From positions 1,488,001 through 1,552,000 of the forward strand of contig JAHBBC010000013.1 in assembly GCA_019915015.1 (NCBI GenBank): a stretch of 64,000 nucleotides of DNA, written 5' to 3'. Origin of the DNA: Auriscalpium vulgare. Taxonomy: Eukaryota > Basidiomycota > Agaricomycetes > Russulales > Auriscalpiaceae. The notes beneath the pieces were generated by a model. It ran no database searches and was not told the origin of the DNA. It worked only from the letters and a program-made list of their open reading frames with translations. Below are positions 26,061-38,157 of the stretch, in pieces. The position numbers and the translations under genes were made by a program. Each line of letters begins with the position of its first letter. Positions within the stretch are counted from its first letter, which is position 1.

Positions 26061-27918
26061 ATGCTCTGCCTTGCGAGGGAGAGCCTCGTCTTCAACCTGC
26101 TCAAAGCTCCAGTCTCTCTGCGACCGTTCTCTTCCTTCCCGAGCTCCACGACTCGGACACTTTCAACGCTGCCACGGCGTGACTTGTCCACCACCGCGGA
26201 TTCTCGGAACGATCTCTTCGAATACACATCGGGGCGCTGGGTGTACGTCTCTTACATGTTGCTCTATCTGATACATTTCTGACCCGTAATCTCTATATCT
26301 CTTAGCTACAACGACGCTCTTCGCCACGAGGAGCGGAGGCTCCTTTTTGATGTCGATGGGCTACGCCGACTTGCAGCGGAGTCCGTCAATCAAAGTCTTG
26401 CTGAAGTCGTCAGCTTGAAGAAGCTCTCCGAGGGAGGATTCAATCGTACGTTTCTCATCACCCTACGTGACGGTTGGCAGATGGTCGCCCGTATTCCGTA
26501 CCCCATGACCGCTCCAAAGTACTACGCCGTTGCCAGCGAAGTTGCCACCATCGAATACCTGCGTTCCGCTGGGTTGCCTGTTCCCAAGATATACGGGTAC
26601 TCGCCTGACTCAGACAACGCTGCTCGAACCGCCTATATTCTGATGGAGTTCGTTCAAGGCCCCAAGCTCAGCGACGTTTGGCGTGGCCTAGGCGACCAGG
26701 AAGTCATTTCTGTCGTCCGCCAGCTCACTCAACTCGAGTCACAGATGATGTCGTTGTCTTTCCCGGCGGGCGGAAGCCTGTATTTTACCAAAGACTTGGA
26801 GAAGGTCGCCACGCCGGGGCTGGGCATCCCACTGAACGACGAGCGTTTCTGCATCGGTCCCGATACGAGACTGCCCCTGTGGTACGGGAGAAGGGCAAAC
26901 CTCGACGTGGATCGAGGGCCGTGTACGCCATTTTCTGCCTTTCGTTATCATGTCCTCGAACCAACCGATAACTATAGATCGAAGCGCTGAAGCAACTCTC
27001 CAAGCAGCAGCGCGGAAGGAACTCGCTTATCTGACGCAGTTCGGACAACCGATCCTGCCGTTGCGGCGTGAGAGGAGACCCAGTTACCACTACCAGCCAC
27101 AGTTGCCGTCGTCCCACGTTGAGAACTTGGAGCGGTATCTCCGCATCACCTCGTCACTCGTCCCTAGGGACCCCACTCTCAGTCGTTTCTGCATCCGCCA
27201 TCCAGACCTCCAGCAGAACAACATCATCGTGTCGAGGTCGCCCGACTCCGGCTGTCGAGTCGTCGGCTTAATCGACTGGCAACACGCCTCTATCCTGCCC
27301 ATGTTTCTCATCGCCGGCATCCCCCAACGCTTTCAGAACCACGATGATGCCGTCTCTCAGTCTATGGCACCGCCCTCTCTTCCGGAGAATTTCGACGAGT
27401 TGGACGAAGCCGAGCGAGCCACCGAGGAGTACCTTCACCGTTGTCGCCTCATCCACTACCATTATGTCACCAGCACGTTGGGGTGCAACCAGCCACACTA
27501 CACTGCCTTCACGGACCCTTTGTACGCGCTCCGCGGCCGTCTCTTCCAACAAGCTGGTGCCCCGTGGGAAGGCGAGACATTCGGCCTGAAGAACGCGCTC
27601 GTTCAAGCAACTGAAAAGTGGAACGACCTTACGGGGGGATGCGTGCCGTGTCCCTTGGAGTTCAGCGCTGAGGACCAACGCGAGATGACGGTGCTGAAAA
27701 AAGAACTGGGTAAAGCAGACATGGGCTTCGAGTTCTTGCAGGGCATGGGCGGCCTTGGGGAGGAGGGCTGGGTACTGACCGAGAGCTACGAGCAGGCCGT
27801 GGCGTTCCTGGAGGCGATGAAGACGGAGGCGTTGGTGGGGGCTGAATCGGCGGATGAACGGGAGGAGATCTTGGCTCACTGGCCCTGGGACGACATGGTT
27901 GAAGAGAATTATATGTAA
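26061..27918 (+). CDS. APH-type (aminoglycoside phosphotransferase fold) kinase-like protein
   Basis: Predicted ATP-dependent small-molecule kinase of the APH/choline-kinase fold; the substrate is unknown, and fungal members are not resistance genes as such. Three exons join in phase: 26061-26242, 26306-26922 and 26978-27918; 579 residues. The N-terminal ~55 residues are Ser/Thr/Arg-rich and could be a mitochondrial-type leader. The kinase fold shows the Gly-rich EGGFNRTFLI, VARIPYP with the ATP-region lysine replaced by Arg, ATIEYLRSAGLPVPKIYGYS, ILMEFVQG (hinge), the catalytic loop RHPDLQQNNIIVS (D and N present) and metal-binding LIDWQHASILP. An acidic C-terminal tail ends EENYM. Its upstream region faces that of the inverted pseudogene copy. 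Confidence 0.87.
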
Positions 27919-28788
27919 AGAACGAGCTAGACATTCAGCGCTGTCGTATTTTGTCTGCAATTTGTATCTGCTTATCATGGCCTCATTCGTTCTTTAAATC
28001 GTATAGCTGCGGAAACGTCTTTATATGTAGGTGCCGCCATTTAAGTACACGAGTTCGTCTGCCCGAGGCCTCCAGTGGCAGTGAGACATGGAATGGGGAA
28101 GAGACCGTTCTGGCATGGCTGCATTGAATGAATGTTCGACTTCAGAACTACTTAGCACAACACGTCTCAGACGCCTGCCCAAGGCCGCAACCAGCCAGCT
28201 CCGTTGCTCTGCCAACAGCATAGACACCGCACAATTATCGCCGTTGCTCGTCGCCCCAGACCCTTTCTCTCTGTCGTGGGCCACTCTCAAACGCAGCGAG
28301 CTGCCCGTCCGGTGCGCTCGGGCCACTGTATCCCGGAAATCGGAAGGCATACTTGCGATAAGTCCGAGGGTAATTCTCGGGGGTTGGCCTCCACGCTGCG
28401 GCCTCACCAGTCTGCTCTTCTGATCGATAACATCGACGTGCACGCGTTTTTATCGTGGATCTAGTTTACACGGGTTCCTGGCAGGAGAAAGGAAGCGTAC
28501 GTAGGATAGCGCCGGGCGGTTCTGTGAAAATTAAGAAGCGACGGCGAAGTGTCGAAGGCAAAAGCAAAAGGAGGGTGGCACACCATGAGCAAACGGGACG
28601 GGGGAGTCATGGGCAAAGCGAGCTGCGTGGTAAATGGTCCAGCCAAAGGCGGAAGGGAAATACGAAGTGACAGCGAGATGAAAAGAAGGCGAAATCATAA
28701 AGAAGGCATCCTGGTGCACGAGCACCATCTGTATCCTACAAGCGTCACAGACGAGGCAAAGTGCAGGCATGGCATAGCGTTCAGACGT
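27919..28788. other. Intergenic region, 3' ends converge
   Basis: No supported gene. A 140-residue minus-strand frame (28021-28443) has no recognisable motif and no splice context. Confidence 0.5.
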
Positions 28789-30310
28789 TCATGGCAGGTT
28801 GAGGTCGCGGTCGCGCAGCGCATGCTGCGTCACGAGGTGCTTCACTTCGACACACACCCACGGCTCACCGTCATCCTTCCGGAATCTGCTCAGCCGCTCC
28901 CACACCGCGCGTCCACGCCTCCCCAGCGAGCCCGTCGCGCTTCCGCTCCTGCCGCGCGAGGCCCCGCGGCCCGCGTCCATCACGGGGGGCGCGCTGCTGT
29001 GCGCCGCGCGGCCCTGCGCGTGCGGCGAAGGCAGCGGCGGTGAGGGCAGGTCGTGGTTATACGACTGCCTCGCGAGCACGTCAGTCGCGCGCGCGGGGAG
29101 CTGCGCGTAGGAGCGCAGTTTGTGCAGGCGGCGCGGACGGCGCGGCGAGTCGGGCGAGGACGCCTGCGTGCGCGTAGTCGCGGCGGAGCACGCGAGGAAG
29201 TTGACGGAGGCCTGGTCGGGCGCCTCGAGCGTGGACCAGATCGAGGAGCGCGCGGAGGGCGGCGGGTCGGGGGCGAGGGTGGCGGAGGCGGAGGGCGTAG
29301 GCGGGACGTGCACGTCGATGTAATCTGAGGTCGAGGTGGTCGTGACGGAGAAGGCGGAGCGCTACCCACAGTCGTAAGAGGGAGTCATACAGGAAAGTCC
29401 GGGTAACCACGCACCTCATGCGGCCCGACGAAAGACGCCTCCCCATCATCCTGTGCCCCACAGCACAGCGCATACTTGTCCACGAAGTAGTCGTTGTCGC
29501 CCGCATACCCACTATCATTGAATGGCGAGCCCACGTCGTCCGATTCCTCCGAGCCGCGTCGCGTAGGCACGGCCCGCGTGTCGATATACGGGTTGAGGAT
29601 GAGCTGGTCGCCCAGGCGGTCGAGCCACGACCACGCAAACAGGCTCTCGCCATCGCCGTTGACCTCCTCGCTCAGCAGCGCGCGGCTCACGCGCGCGAGA
29701 TACGGCGCCGAGCCATACTTGGACGCGCCGCCGAACGCGTACATGCCCTCCAGTGCGGATGACGCGCGCGCGCCGAGCGCCTCGTTCGTCGCCCCCGCGC
29801 GGAAGTACGCGTCGAGCATGCTCTGCATGTCCGCCATCCCGGTGTCGCTCGTGAGCTGCGCGGTGCTCAGCGCGGGCGTGCACGCGCCGAGGCGGTCGAT
29901 CGTGAGCACCTCCGACTGGCCGTCCGACGGGAACGTCGTGGACGGCGCGCGCGCGGGGCACGCGGGCGCGGGCGTCGACGGCAGGAGGGAAGCGCCGGAG
30001 AAGCTGAGCAGGCCCTCGCCGGGGTCGTACAGCGCGACGAACGTGAGCGCGGTCTGCGGCGGGACGAGGTCCGACCAGCGCCGCGCGGTGACGAGCGACG
30101 CGGTGTCCGAGTCGTCGGAGTCGCTGAGGTCGGTCTTGATGGAGAGAGACGGTGGGTGGACGCGGATGGGGGGGACGGGCGCGCGCGGGGTCTTTGTTCC
30201 TTTGTTAGCGTGTCGCTAGGATACAAGCGCGTGGTACGCACTGGGAGCCCTCGGGACGGCGCGCGTGGGGGAAGCGGGGGGCGCTGCGGGGTGCTGGGGG
30301 CAGGAGACAT
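28789..30310 (-). CDS. Uncharacterised Ser/Pro/Ala-rich protein
   Basis: I do not recognise the family. Three exons join in phase with consensus splice sites: 30242-30310, 29415-30191 and 28789-29361; 472 residues. The first ~60 residues are Pro/Arg-rich, then an acidic Ser/Asp run (DLSDSDDSD). The middle has more ordered-looking sequence: SDLVPPQTALTFVALYDPGEGLLSFSGA-like and MADMQSMLDAYFRAG, then YMARVSRALL-type helices and a Gly/Asp-rich segment. The C-terminal third is low complexity until a conserved-looking end (WERLSRFRKDDGEPWVCVEV). There is no signal peptide or membrane segment. The continuous phase over three exons and strong third-position GC bias support a real gene. Confidence 0.7.
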
Positions 30311-32961
30311 CCTGAAGGGCGACAAAGGAGCAGCTGAAAGAGCAGATAAAGGAGGCGGACAGGAGGCGATGGGGCTTCGAACGCGTGCGCGTTGTGAACA
30401 AAGGGCCTTTCACGAACGTGATGACGACGCGTTCACGAAGTATCGCGGGGCTGCAGGAATCAGCCGTAGTGAGAACGAAAAGGATGCGTGCGGAAGACAG
30501 GAGAGGGGAGGACGGTGAAGAGTGGGGAGTAAATGCACGTACGAGCTCGTCAAGTGCCAGCACGGGAGACGGCCTCGTTGTGCACAAAGACGCGGTAGGC
30601 GTTATAAGCGTGCCCATACGCGTTCGCTATCGCGGCTTCTTGCGCCTCGTGCAAGGAACAGGTGCGGCACCCCATTTCTCAATTAAAGCCGCAGTGAGAA
30701 AAGCTCGGACAAATCGGGGCAACAGCAACGCTGCATCCTGCTGCAGCGTGGACCGAGCTTCGGGTTCGCGCGACGTAGGATGATTTATGAAAGTTGGCTA
30801 TGGAGCACAAGTCAGGACGTGGGTTGCAGGCCACGAAAGGTACTGTTCAAAGCACTCACAATACGCATCCTGGACTTATCTTTCGGCCTTGCTTTTGTGG
30901 AGCGGTCGTAAGGCGTGGGCAAGCGCATACGCAATCTCATGACGATATTGAGCGCCAAGGAGGTCAGTTAACGACGAACGGGATCAAAGAACCATCGTCC
31001 GCAGAGATATCGCGACGAATAAGAAGGGGAAGCCGTAAACAAGCCAAAGCCTGCGCAATATGGAGATTGTGAGTGAAGGTAAATCACGATGTGGATCACT
31101 GTGACGATGCTCGCGAGGAGTCATTGCAGCGCTGCGTGCATGTTATCATGGCTGGACCGGCAATCTCCGGCGACGGCGTGCTCTTCATAAAGGCCCCGAG
31201 ACACTAGTTCGCATTGCGTGTAGCTTACGACAGCATGTAAGACCCAGGTCAAGGGGCGTTTGGGGGCGAAGAGGAGGTCGGCCGCCGTCGCAGAGGAAAT
31301 AGACTTGGCCGTGCGACGGCATGTGGTCGTCGCGACGTCGCGAGCGCAGGTGGGAAGAGGCGCGAAAGCATCTGCCACGGGCATTAGGAGCGATGATCGC
31401 GAGTTTCAGCTGGATGGATGTGCTCACATTCAGTTTGGTAGCCTCGTCGTTTGCTGGCAGGGTAACCTTTTGCTGCTTTCCCAGCGTTGTGAGCCATTGT
31501 TGAGCGACGGGTTTACGGTTACGACACGACCTGCGTCGTCAATAGTGAGTACTAGCGGAGAAGTTCTGCTGGGGCACCCGACAATGAAGGCCATGCGTCC
31601 TGATAGGAAAGAGTGAGCGGAGAGACAGGTATACGAGCGGTAGCAAGGATTGGCGAGGCGCAGTCTGCGTTACTAATACGCGGACAGCTGACCGAGATGA
31701 CCGACACGTAGACCAGAAACTACTTTCTCACAGGCAAGTGAGGTCGTCGAAAGGGTCGGCTACCAAAAAGCGAGATCGATGTCTCTCGGCGCGGTCGGTG
31801 GATACTGTACGTCCGCACCTTCGAAGCTGCACGGGCGGCAGCTTGACCCTCCGAGCACCCGACCACAGCACTCGACGAACGGCTTCAGATCTACAACTCA
31901 AGGACGAGAAACCCGAGACTGAAGATGAGCCCGTGGCGACGAGGACAAGGTGTACGTTGCCTGATGGGCCGCACAAGTGCACAGCGCGCACGATGAGGTC
32001 AGAACTTGATTCTGTGTGAAGGGAGATACGGAGGAGACGTGAGCACAAAGAAGACAGATGGGCGAATGAAATGACCGCATGAATTTGTGAACGGACCAGA
32101 GTCAGAAGTGACGTGGCCTCCCTGTAGCTGGACAACACATGATCTCCTCACGACGGTGACTTGAGAGCTCTTCGCGCGATGTCCGTCGTTGTTTCAGGGT
32201 GCAAGAAAGAGATACGGCGAGAGTACACTGCCAAGTAGAGTCGGTGGCCGTGTGGCGGGCCGGCGCCGACATTCACACGCCGACGACTTTGGAGTCTGGC
32301 CTGGCACGGCCTTGTCTTCCCCCACAGCATCGTTCTAATGCGTTAGCTCAAGCATCGGAATACGGATCTATACTTTTGCATCCTATGGCCCCAAGAAGGA
32401 CGCAGGAACGCTGTCGGGCCCATCAAGGCCCATCACTGGACTTGAAGTGGCGCGGCTACCCAGCATAGCGCCTCTATCTCATAGGCCCCCAAGACTGAGA
32501 GCCATCTCGTACGTCTTCCGTCATCTCGGAGCTGTATCCACAGACACCAACAGGCCCATGCGCCGTGGCTTTGTTGACAGACTGCCTACTACCACCACGA
32601 CGCAACTGGGTTGGAGTTGGGTTGGAGGCTGCTCGTCGGCGTCTCGGTCCTTACGATCTGACTTCCGGATCTACCACGGCCAATTCTTATTTCTGTGATA
32701 CTTTTGCAGGGACGGTGACGAAGCGGAACACGGATATACTGATAATGCCCAATCACATGCATCATGGCCTACACCGCATGGCGACATTCGTCCTCGTCAA
32801 TTTCGTCAACTTCATATCCTGTCGACACCTCGCGCTTGTCGTACATCGCCCTCGTCGATGCCAGGACGCCTGTCCATTCCCTCCACACACCCATCAGCTG
32901 TGCCCAAGGTGACGGAAGGTTGCGCGGCTCACTATCTCGCGGCTGAATGTCGAATACTCAA
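30311..32961. other. Gene-free stretch
   Basis: About 2.6 kb with no supported gene on either strand; only short overlapping frames of the kind expected by chance in GC-rich DNA. Confidence 0.5.
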
Positions 32962-33010
32962 TCAAAATCATTCACGATAAGCGGGAATCTTAGTCTCGTT
33001 CCCAGCCGTC

Positions 33011-33141
33011 CTGGGGGTGTGTCCTTGCTCGCTGCGATATGCGTAGGGGAGGAGGGGAGCCGGGGCCGGGGATCACCGAGCGGACATTAGAGTCGGAGGC
33101 AAAAAGAATCGGTCAGGTACACTCGCAGGACACACCCCCAG
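33011..33141. repeat. 14-bp inverted repeat within the left TIR
   Basis: CTGGGGGTGTGTCC at 33011-33024 is the exact reverse complement of 33128-33141, giving a potential stem around a ~100-nt loop inside the left arm. Confidence 0.8.
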
Positions 33142-33144
33142 AAC

Positions 33145-33183
33145 GTCTGGGGCATTTCGTATGGACCCGTACACATGCATCAC
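33145..33183 (+). repeat. Inner terminal inverted repeat, left
   Basis: Begins GTCTGGGGCATTTCGTATGG and ends CACATGCATCAC; best-preserved part of the left TIR. Confidence 0.9.
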
Positions 33184-34498
33184 AAACGTGACAGACCGCG
33201 TTACCCCGCGTTACCCCGGTCCGCTCAGCAGCACCCTATCATCTTCACCCTCATCCCCACCCACGATACAATTCTCTATTCGATTCTGGGGACCTGTAAT
33301 GAGACTCTTGGAACCGAAAAGACACGTATGAACTCAAAACTTGACGCTTATGTGCCGAGGTCGCGATGTCTGTCTGCAACTTCAAGGCCGCCGCAAACGC
33401 GTGGGGCAGCGCGTCGGAGCGTGCGGCGTCTGCGGTTGGCGTCGAGGGATCATCGGAGAGGCCGAGGAATGCAGTGACGAGGGTCCCCGTCCTCTCTTAG
33501 TCCCAGTCAGCGCCGGTGTCAGTCGTCATTGCGGTCGCTGGACTTGTCGAGGAGCGCGTAGGACGCGACTAACGCGTCTGCCGCGTCGTCGTCTGCTCAT
33601 GGTGCAGACGGCTCATTGTGCACTTCGGCGTCGCTGAGACATGCGCCGACGCGGGCAGCTGATCAAGATTGAATGGGGGCGGGTGGGGTGTGTGCCGCGA
33701 CGCACAGAGCGCTCCTGCACGTCCTCGAGACGCGTCTGCGCAGCCAGCAAGCGCCATGTCTGACACCTTGCAAGGCTTGCGCAAGGCTCGTCTTGACGGC
33801 GCGCGACGTTGACTGTCGCAATCGGGTGCCCGGCGTGCGGAGAGTCGCAGTGTGCGAGTGGCGGGCGCACGGCGATTATGTTACTCGTGCGGAGTGTAAC
33901 CTGTGGGACATTATAAGCCCACCGGCGCCGTTTCGGAGCGCAGCCCTCGACTCGCAGCGGCGGCAGGTCAGGCCGGTGTGGTGGGCGGGTGACCGGGTCG
34001 TGCACGAAGCTTGTGCTGCGTGGCCTGCATAGCTCGTACTACTCGCAGAACGCAACGCCGCCGCCAAGTTCCAACTACAAAGTTCTCTGTTCGTGTACCC
34101 CGCCGTGATATCACTGTTCTATAGTAACCACATTTCCGTGAATTCCAGTATGGCATCACGACTCCGCCTCTGCTAGCCGCCCCAGGCCTTTCATGCCCCG
34201 GTGCACATTGACGGATGGCCAACTGTACCACCAAACACCGGCTTGATGACGAGTGTCCATGAGCTTCAGTGTCCATGAGCTTCAAGCTTCAAGTTCAATC
34301 CTGGATTACTTGCTGGATACCCCTTTACACATATGATTTCCTTCGACATTGGAAATCATTCCTGCAGCCCATATGATTTTCGTAGCTTTCTCAGTAATCA
34401 TTTCGCTGAGAGTTTACAGTGTGTGTGCACCGACGTGGGCAGCGGGCCAACGATTCTGTCTTCGGCCGACGACAGGTTGTGACCCGAACGTGACTGAT

Positions 34499-34537
34499 GT
34501 GATGCATGTGTACGCCTCCATACGAAATGCCCCAGAC
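34499..34537 (-). repeat. Inner terminal inverted repeat, right
   Basis: Reverse complement of 33145-33183 with a two-base difference (CC to GG) in the middle. Confidence 0.9.
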
Positions 34538-35232
34538 CTTGGAGGGGCGAGCCCGCGAGTGAACTTTACCTGCTTTTTTTGACTCCGCTTTTGAACTCAG
34601 CGGATCGGGCGGGCCGGCGCACCTCCAAGGGCTGGGGACGAGACTACGGGAATCTATGATTCGACGAGAAATTTATCGAGGCCCGTTCTTCCGTTACGAA
34701 TACTCAACGTCCGACGTTTCGACCAGTATTCCGTCTTCATTGACGCCTTCTTCCACGCCTTCTTCCACCCTCCTGCCCAACATCTCCACATGGAACCTAC
34801 CTGGAAGGTTCGGTTTGGAAGAATGGAAGTACGGAAGCGGCTTTGATCGTCCGACGTCACCAGCCTCCGCCTGTCCTCCATCGTTCGGTCGCGAGGCACG
34901 ACGCCACCGTCCACTCAGCACACAACTGCGTATCTTGTGGCGCCCGAGCACCCGTCGCTCGCTCATCTGCGGCCATAGGGCTTACCCATGCCGTGCCCTG
35001 TTCCTGCGCTGATAGCGCGGCGCAGGCACGATGGGCGCCAAGCCCTCGAAATTTGCTTTCGCGTTCTGGACCAACATCACCACACAGCGTATATCTACCC
35101 GTCTCTGCCTGTGCGTCTGATGGCTGGTCCCTTCTCCCTTCATACGACGCGCCGAAGAGTCAAGACCGTCACTGCAGCGATCGATCGCGATCCGAGCAGG
35201 CCGATTCTCTGAGACCTCGGGCCACGCGTCGA

Positions 35233-36761
35233 ATGTCCTTGCCGAGCGGAATCGTGTGCACCCCGGAGGAGTATGCGCTCTCGATCGTGACTCCGGAGAA
35301 CCCATACCCGCAAGTTCACTGCTTGACACGCGGACAGAGCATCGGACTCGCGGTGCGTACGATCAGCTCGCCATTTCTATGCCCCAATCCTGACTGCCAT
35401 ATATCATACAGCTCACAGCCGAGTCAGGCTTCATCTCATTGGCGGCGGTGCTGCTGCTTTTTGGGCTCGTCATCGTGCGTGGGCTTTCCTTATCGGCGCT
35501 CGTTGACTGACACCGGCTGCAGAGAAATGTGGTGCGGTATAGCAAGTTGTATCCGCTGGGAGACTGGCGACTGCTTCAGGTTCCGATGGATATCTACATG
35601 GTGCGTCGCTCAGAAAATCATTGGCGGTCAATCTGACCGACCGTTTCTTTCCCAGCTCAGTCTGTTCTCCTTCGACCTGATACAAGCCTTGGGAACAGTC
35701 GTCGACGTAAAGTGGGTCCGACTGGGCAAGGTGTACTCGGGTAGTTTTTGCACCGCGCAAGGTACGCACATCCCCCTTGACTAAGGACTGAAAATCCTCG
35801 GTGTGCTGATGTTCTTGTGACGCATAGGCGTCGTCCAGCAGTTCGGCGAGACGGGCGTCGCGATGACCACCACCGTGCGTAGTCGGTTCGCAGCCAATCA
35901 ACTTCACGCTTCTCACTTTATCTAGCAGGCTATCACGGTGCATACGTTCGTAACGGTCATCTGGCGCGTCGGCATACACTCGCGCGCAGTCGCCGCCGTC
36001 GTTGTCGCGCTCATCTGGGCTTTCGTCGCACTGTTCGTCGGCATCAGCGCAGGCATCCATCGCTCCGGCGACGCCGTGTACGACACGCCCACGCCCGTAC
36101 GCTGTCCTCCTCCCGCCCTCTCCGCTCCTCGCTGACGTCCCCGTGCGCACAGTACTGGTGCTGGGTCGGCGAGCGATACCCCGGCGCGCGCATCGCGGGC
36201 GAATACCTCTGGCTCTGGGTCGCGCTCTTCTCCTCCGTCGTCGTGTACGTCCCGCTCTACTTTTGGAGCCAGGGCACGCTCTCCGTCTCGGCGACGCGCT
36301 GGTGGCGCTTCCACGTGCACCGGCCCGCGCCCGCGCCCGCGCAGGGCGTGGACGGCGCGCGGCGGCGGCGCGCGCTCGGGATGCTCGCGTACCCGCTCTC
36401 GTACGCGGTGCTCGTGCTCCCGCTGTCCATCGTGCGCTGGATCTCGTTCCGCACGGGCAGCGCGCCGAGCGCGGCGACGTTCGTCGTGATCTTTCTGTAC
36501 GGGCTCTCCGGCGCGTCGAACGTGCTGCTGCTGCTCCTCACGCGCCCGCAGCTGCTGCTCTTCACGTCGCGCGGGGAGGTCGGGGCGCGGCGCCGGCGCG
36601 CGCCGCGCGCGGTGTCGTTGCCGCCGCCGCCGAGCTCGGCGCGCTCGCGGGTGGGCACGAAGGCGGAGCTGGTCGGCGGAGAGGACGAGGAGGGCGCATG
36701 GAACCTGCCGAGCAGCGTGCTGAAGTCGTTCTCGAGCTCGGAGGCGCCGCATGCGCAGTGA
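35233..36761 (+). CDS. Seven-transmembrane receptor (GPR1/Git3/cAMP-receptor-like)
   Basis: Predicted plasma-membrane G-protein-coupled receptor; the ligand is unknown (sugar or amino-acid sensing is typical of the Git3 group). Seven exons join in phase: 35233-35352, 35412-35474, 35523-35600, 35656-35761, 35828-35874, 35929-36096 and 36153-36761; 396 residues. Hydrophobic helices include SGFISLAAVLLLFGLVI, DIYMLSLFSFDLIQALGTVV, a helix around VAMTTTQAITVHTFVTVIW, AVAAVVVALIWAFVALFVGI, YLWLWVALFSSVVVYVPLYF, LAYPLSYAVLVLPLSIVRW and FVVIFLYGLSGASNVLLLLL. The motif YWCWVGERYPGARIAGEYLW before helix 5 is shared with fungal Git3/cAMP-receptor-like proteins. A basic, Pro-rich cytoplasmic tail follows. 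The exon 6 acceptor could lie 3 nt earlier, adding one residue. Confidence 0.85.
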
Positions 36762-36852
36762 TATCTTGTGACGCTGGACGTTTTTGTATCATATTTGTAC
36801 CATTATTTGGGGCATAGACACAATATACTTAGACGGTTGTGGCAGCGTTGAA

Positions 36853-38157
36853 CTACTCATGCTTCTCATGAATACACAAATTGGTCTGTTTGTCCTCCAC
36901 GGAACCGTCGTCAGACAGCTCATAGGAGACTCTATTCAACCAGCCCGGCACCCCATCGTCGGGCGACCAGTCGCCATGGTACTTCGGATACGGCGAGGGC
37001 GGCGCGAGTTTGAACGCGCTACGGGAGCAGGCGCAATTGATCAAGCGCACCCGCTCGGTTTCCTTGCTGCGACCATGCGCGTTAGTTAGTCGGCACTGGA
37101 GATGGAGGTGAAAGACAGACGGCGAACGTACATCCACTGCATCCACTGCCTCGTGCGCCGAGCCTGAGCGCGCGGTATGAGTCAATCGCTCACTCGCAGG
37201 TGGGAGGATACGGACACCGACCTCGTTTTTCATCTCCTCGTTGATCTCACCCATGCGCGCGCGCACATCATCACTCAGGAGCTTCACGTTATCAGCCACC
37301 TGCTCGCCAACACTAGTGAGTTACTGGCACCATGACACAGCCAATTGACGAACCAGCATATGGTTTGCGGTGCACGTACATTTTGCACCGGACGCGGCGC
37401 CACCCCGCGATCCTGCCTGCGCATCTCCCGTGCGTATGTCATCGATCCAAAGCTTCGCATATTCAGCCTCCTGCTCACCAAAAATGTCAGTTAATTGGCG
37501 GCAGAACACGGTCGATGGACGGACCGGAGTAGGCTTTGGTAAGCTCCAGGTAAATTTCGAAACAGGCGCGGGGGATCCCGCTATTGGGCGGATGTCATCG
37601 ATCCAGAGCTTCGCATTTTCTGCCTCCTGCTCACCAAAAATGTCAGTTATTTAGCGCCAGAATACGGTCAATTGACATTGACGAACCAGAGTAGGCTTCG
37701 GAACGCTCCAGGTAAATTTCGACACAGGCGCGGGGGCTGTCGCCTGCGCACCTCCTGGCATCTGTGAGCCGCCTGGCCCCTGGCCCGTCGCCAGCGGCGG
37801 CACGAACATCGTGTCGCCAACGCCCGACGGAGGCGCAAACACTGTGCCAAACCCGGATGCGCCTTTCCCCGACGACGGCGCGAACGGTGACACAGAGCCC
37901 TCGGACTGGTCTCCCCCCCGCTGCGGACGAAACGGCGTGCCCGGCGGGAACGGTGTCGGTGGGGCGTGCACAGGCTGGCCCGTCCCTGCTGTTGACGTTG
38001 GGCCGTTGGTCGCGGTCGCGGTTGCGGCCGCGACGCGCATGTACTGCTGTGCGATGCTGTTGTGCGCTTCTGCGATTTTGCGGTGCGCGTCGACGATCTC
38101 CGCGATGCTCGCTTGGCTGGGTGCGGGGGGATCAGTGATGAGTGGGGACGTGTTCAT
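36853..38157 (-). CDS. Uncharacterised Ala/Pro/Gly-rich protein with internally duplicated exons
   Basis: Family not recognised. From 38157 the frame gives a short helical segment (ASIAEIVDAHRKIAEAHNSI), then a Pro/Gly-rich linker and VSKFTWSVPKPT. Downstream are three related blocks: GEQEAENAKLWIDDIR (~37.6 kb), GEQEAEYAKLWIDDIR (~37.46 kb) and, after an acceptor GCGAGCAG near 37284, VADNVKLLSDDVRARMGEIN. The last exon ends in SPYPKYHGDWSPDDGVPGW and an acidic tail. Copy one has TAA where copy two has CAA (~37651), so either an intron (GTTCGT to GAGCAG) removes it or the first copy is dead. Exon borders in 37.1-37.65 kb are therefore uncertain. Confidence 0.5.
37440..37750. repeat. Tandem duplication of ~155 bp inside the gene
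   Basis: About 37440-37590 and 37591-37750 share ATCGATCCA.AGCTTCGCAT, CCTCCTGCTCACCAAAAATG, GAGTAGGCTT.GG and CTCCAGGTAAATTTCGA. They differ by scattered substitutions and small indels. Confidence 0.85.

Larger units (their letters stand above)
32962..34696. mobile_element. Non-autonomous DNA transposon with long terminal inverted repeats (MULE-like?)
   Basis: Long inverted repeats face each other at about 32978-33184 and 34498-34670. The innermost 39 bp (33145-33183 against 34499-34537) match at 37 positions; further out they share CAGGTA, CACTCGC, CGGAG.CAAAAA, GATC-rich and AGTCTCGT.CCCAGCC blocks with indels. The 11-mer CGAATACTCAA occurs in direct orientation just outside both ends (32951-32961 and 34697-34707) and could be a target duplication. 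Long TIRs with a 9-11 bp duplication suggest a Mutator-like element, but the very tips do not match well. No transposase is encoded; the ~1.3-kb interior has only short frames. Confidence 0.65.

Noticed and set aside
35470..36752. Long minus-strand frames of 226 and 276 codons
   Set aside because: They are antisense to the receptor gene, whose spliced model has clear membrane helices.
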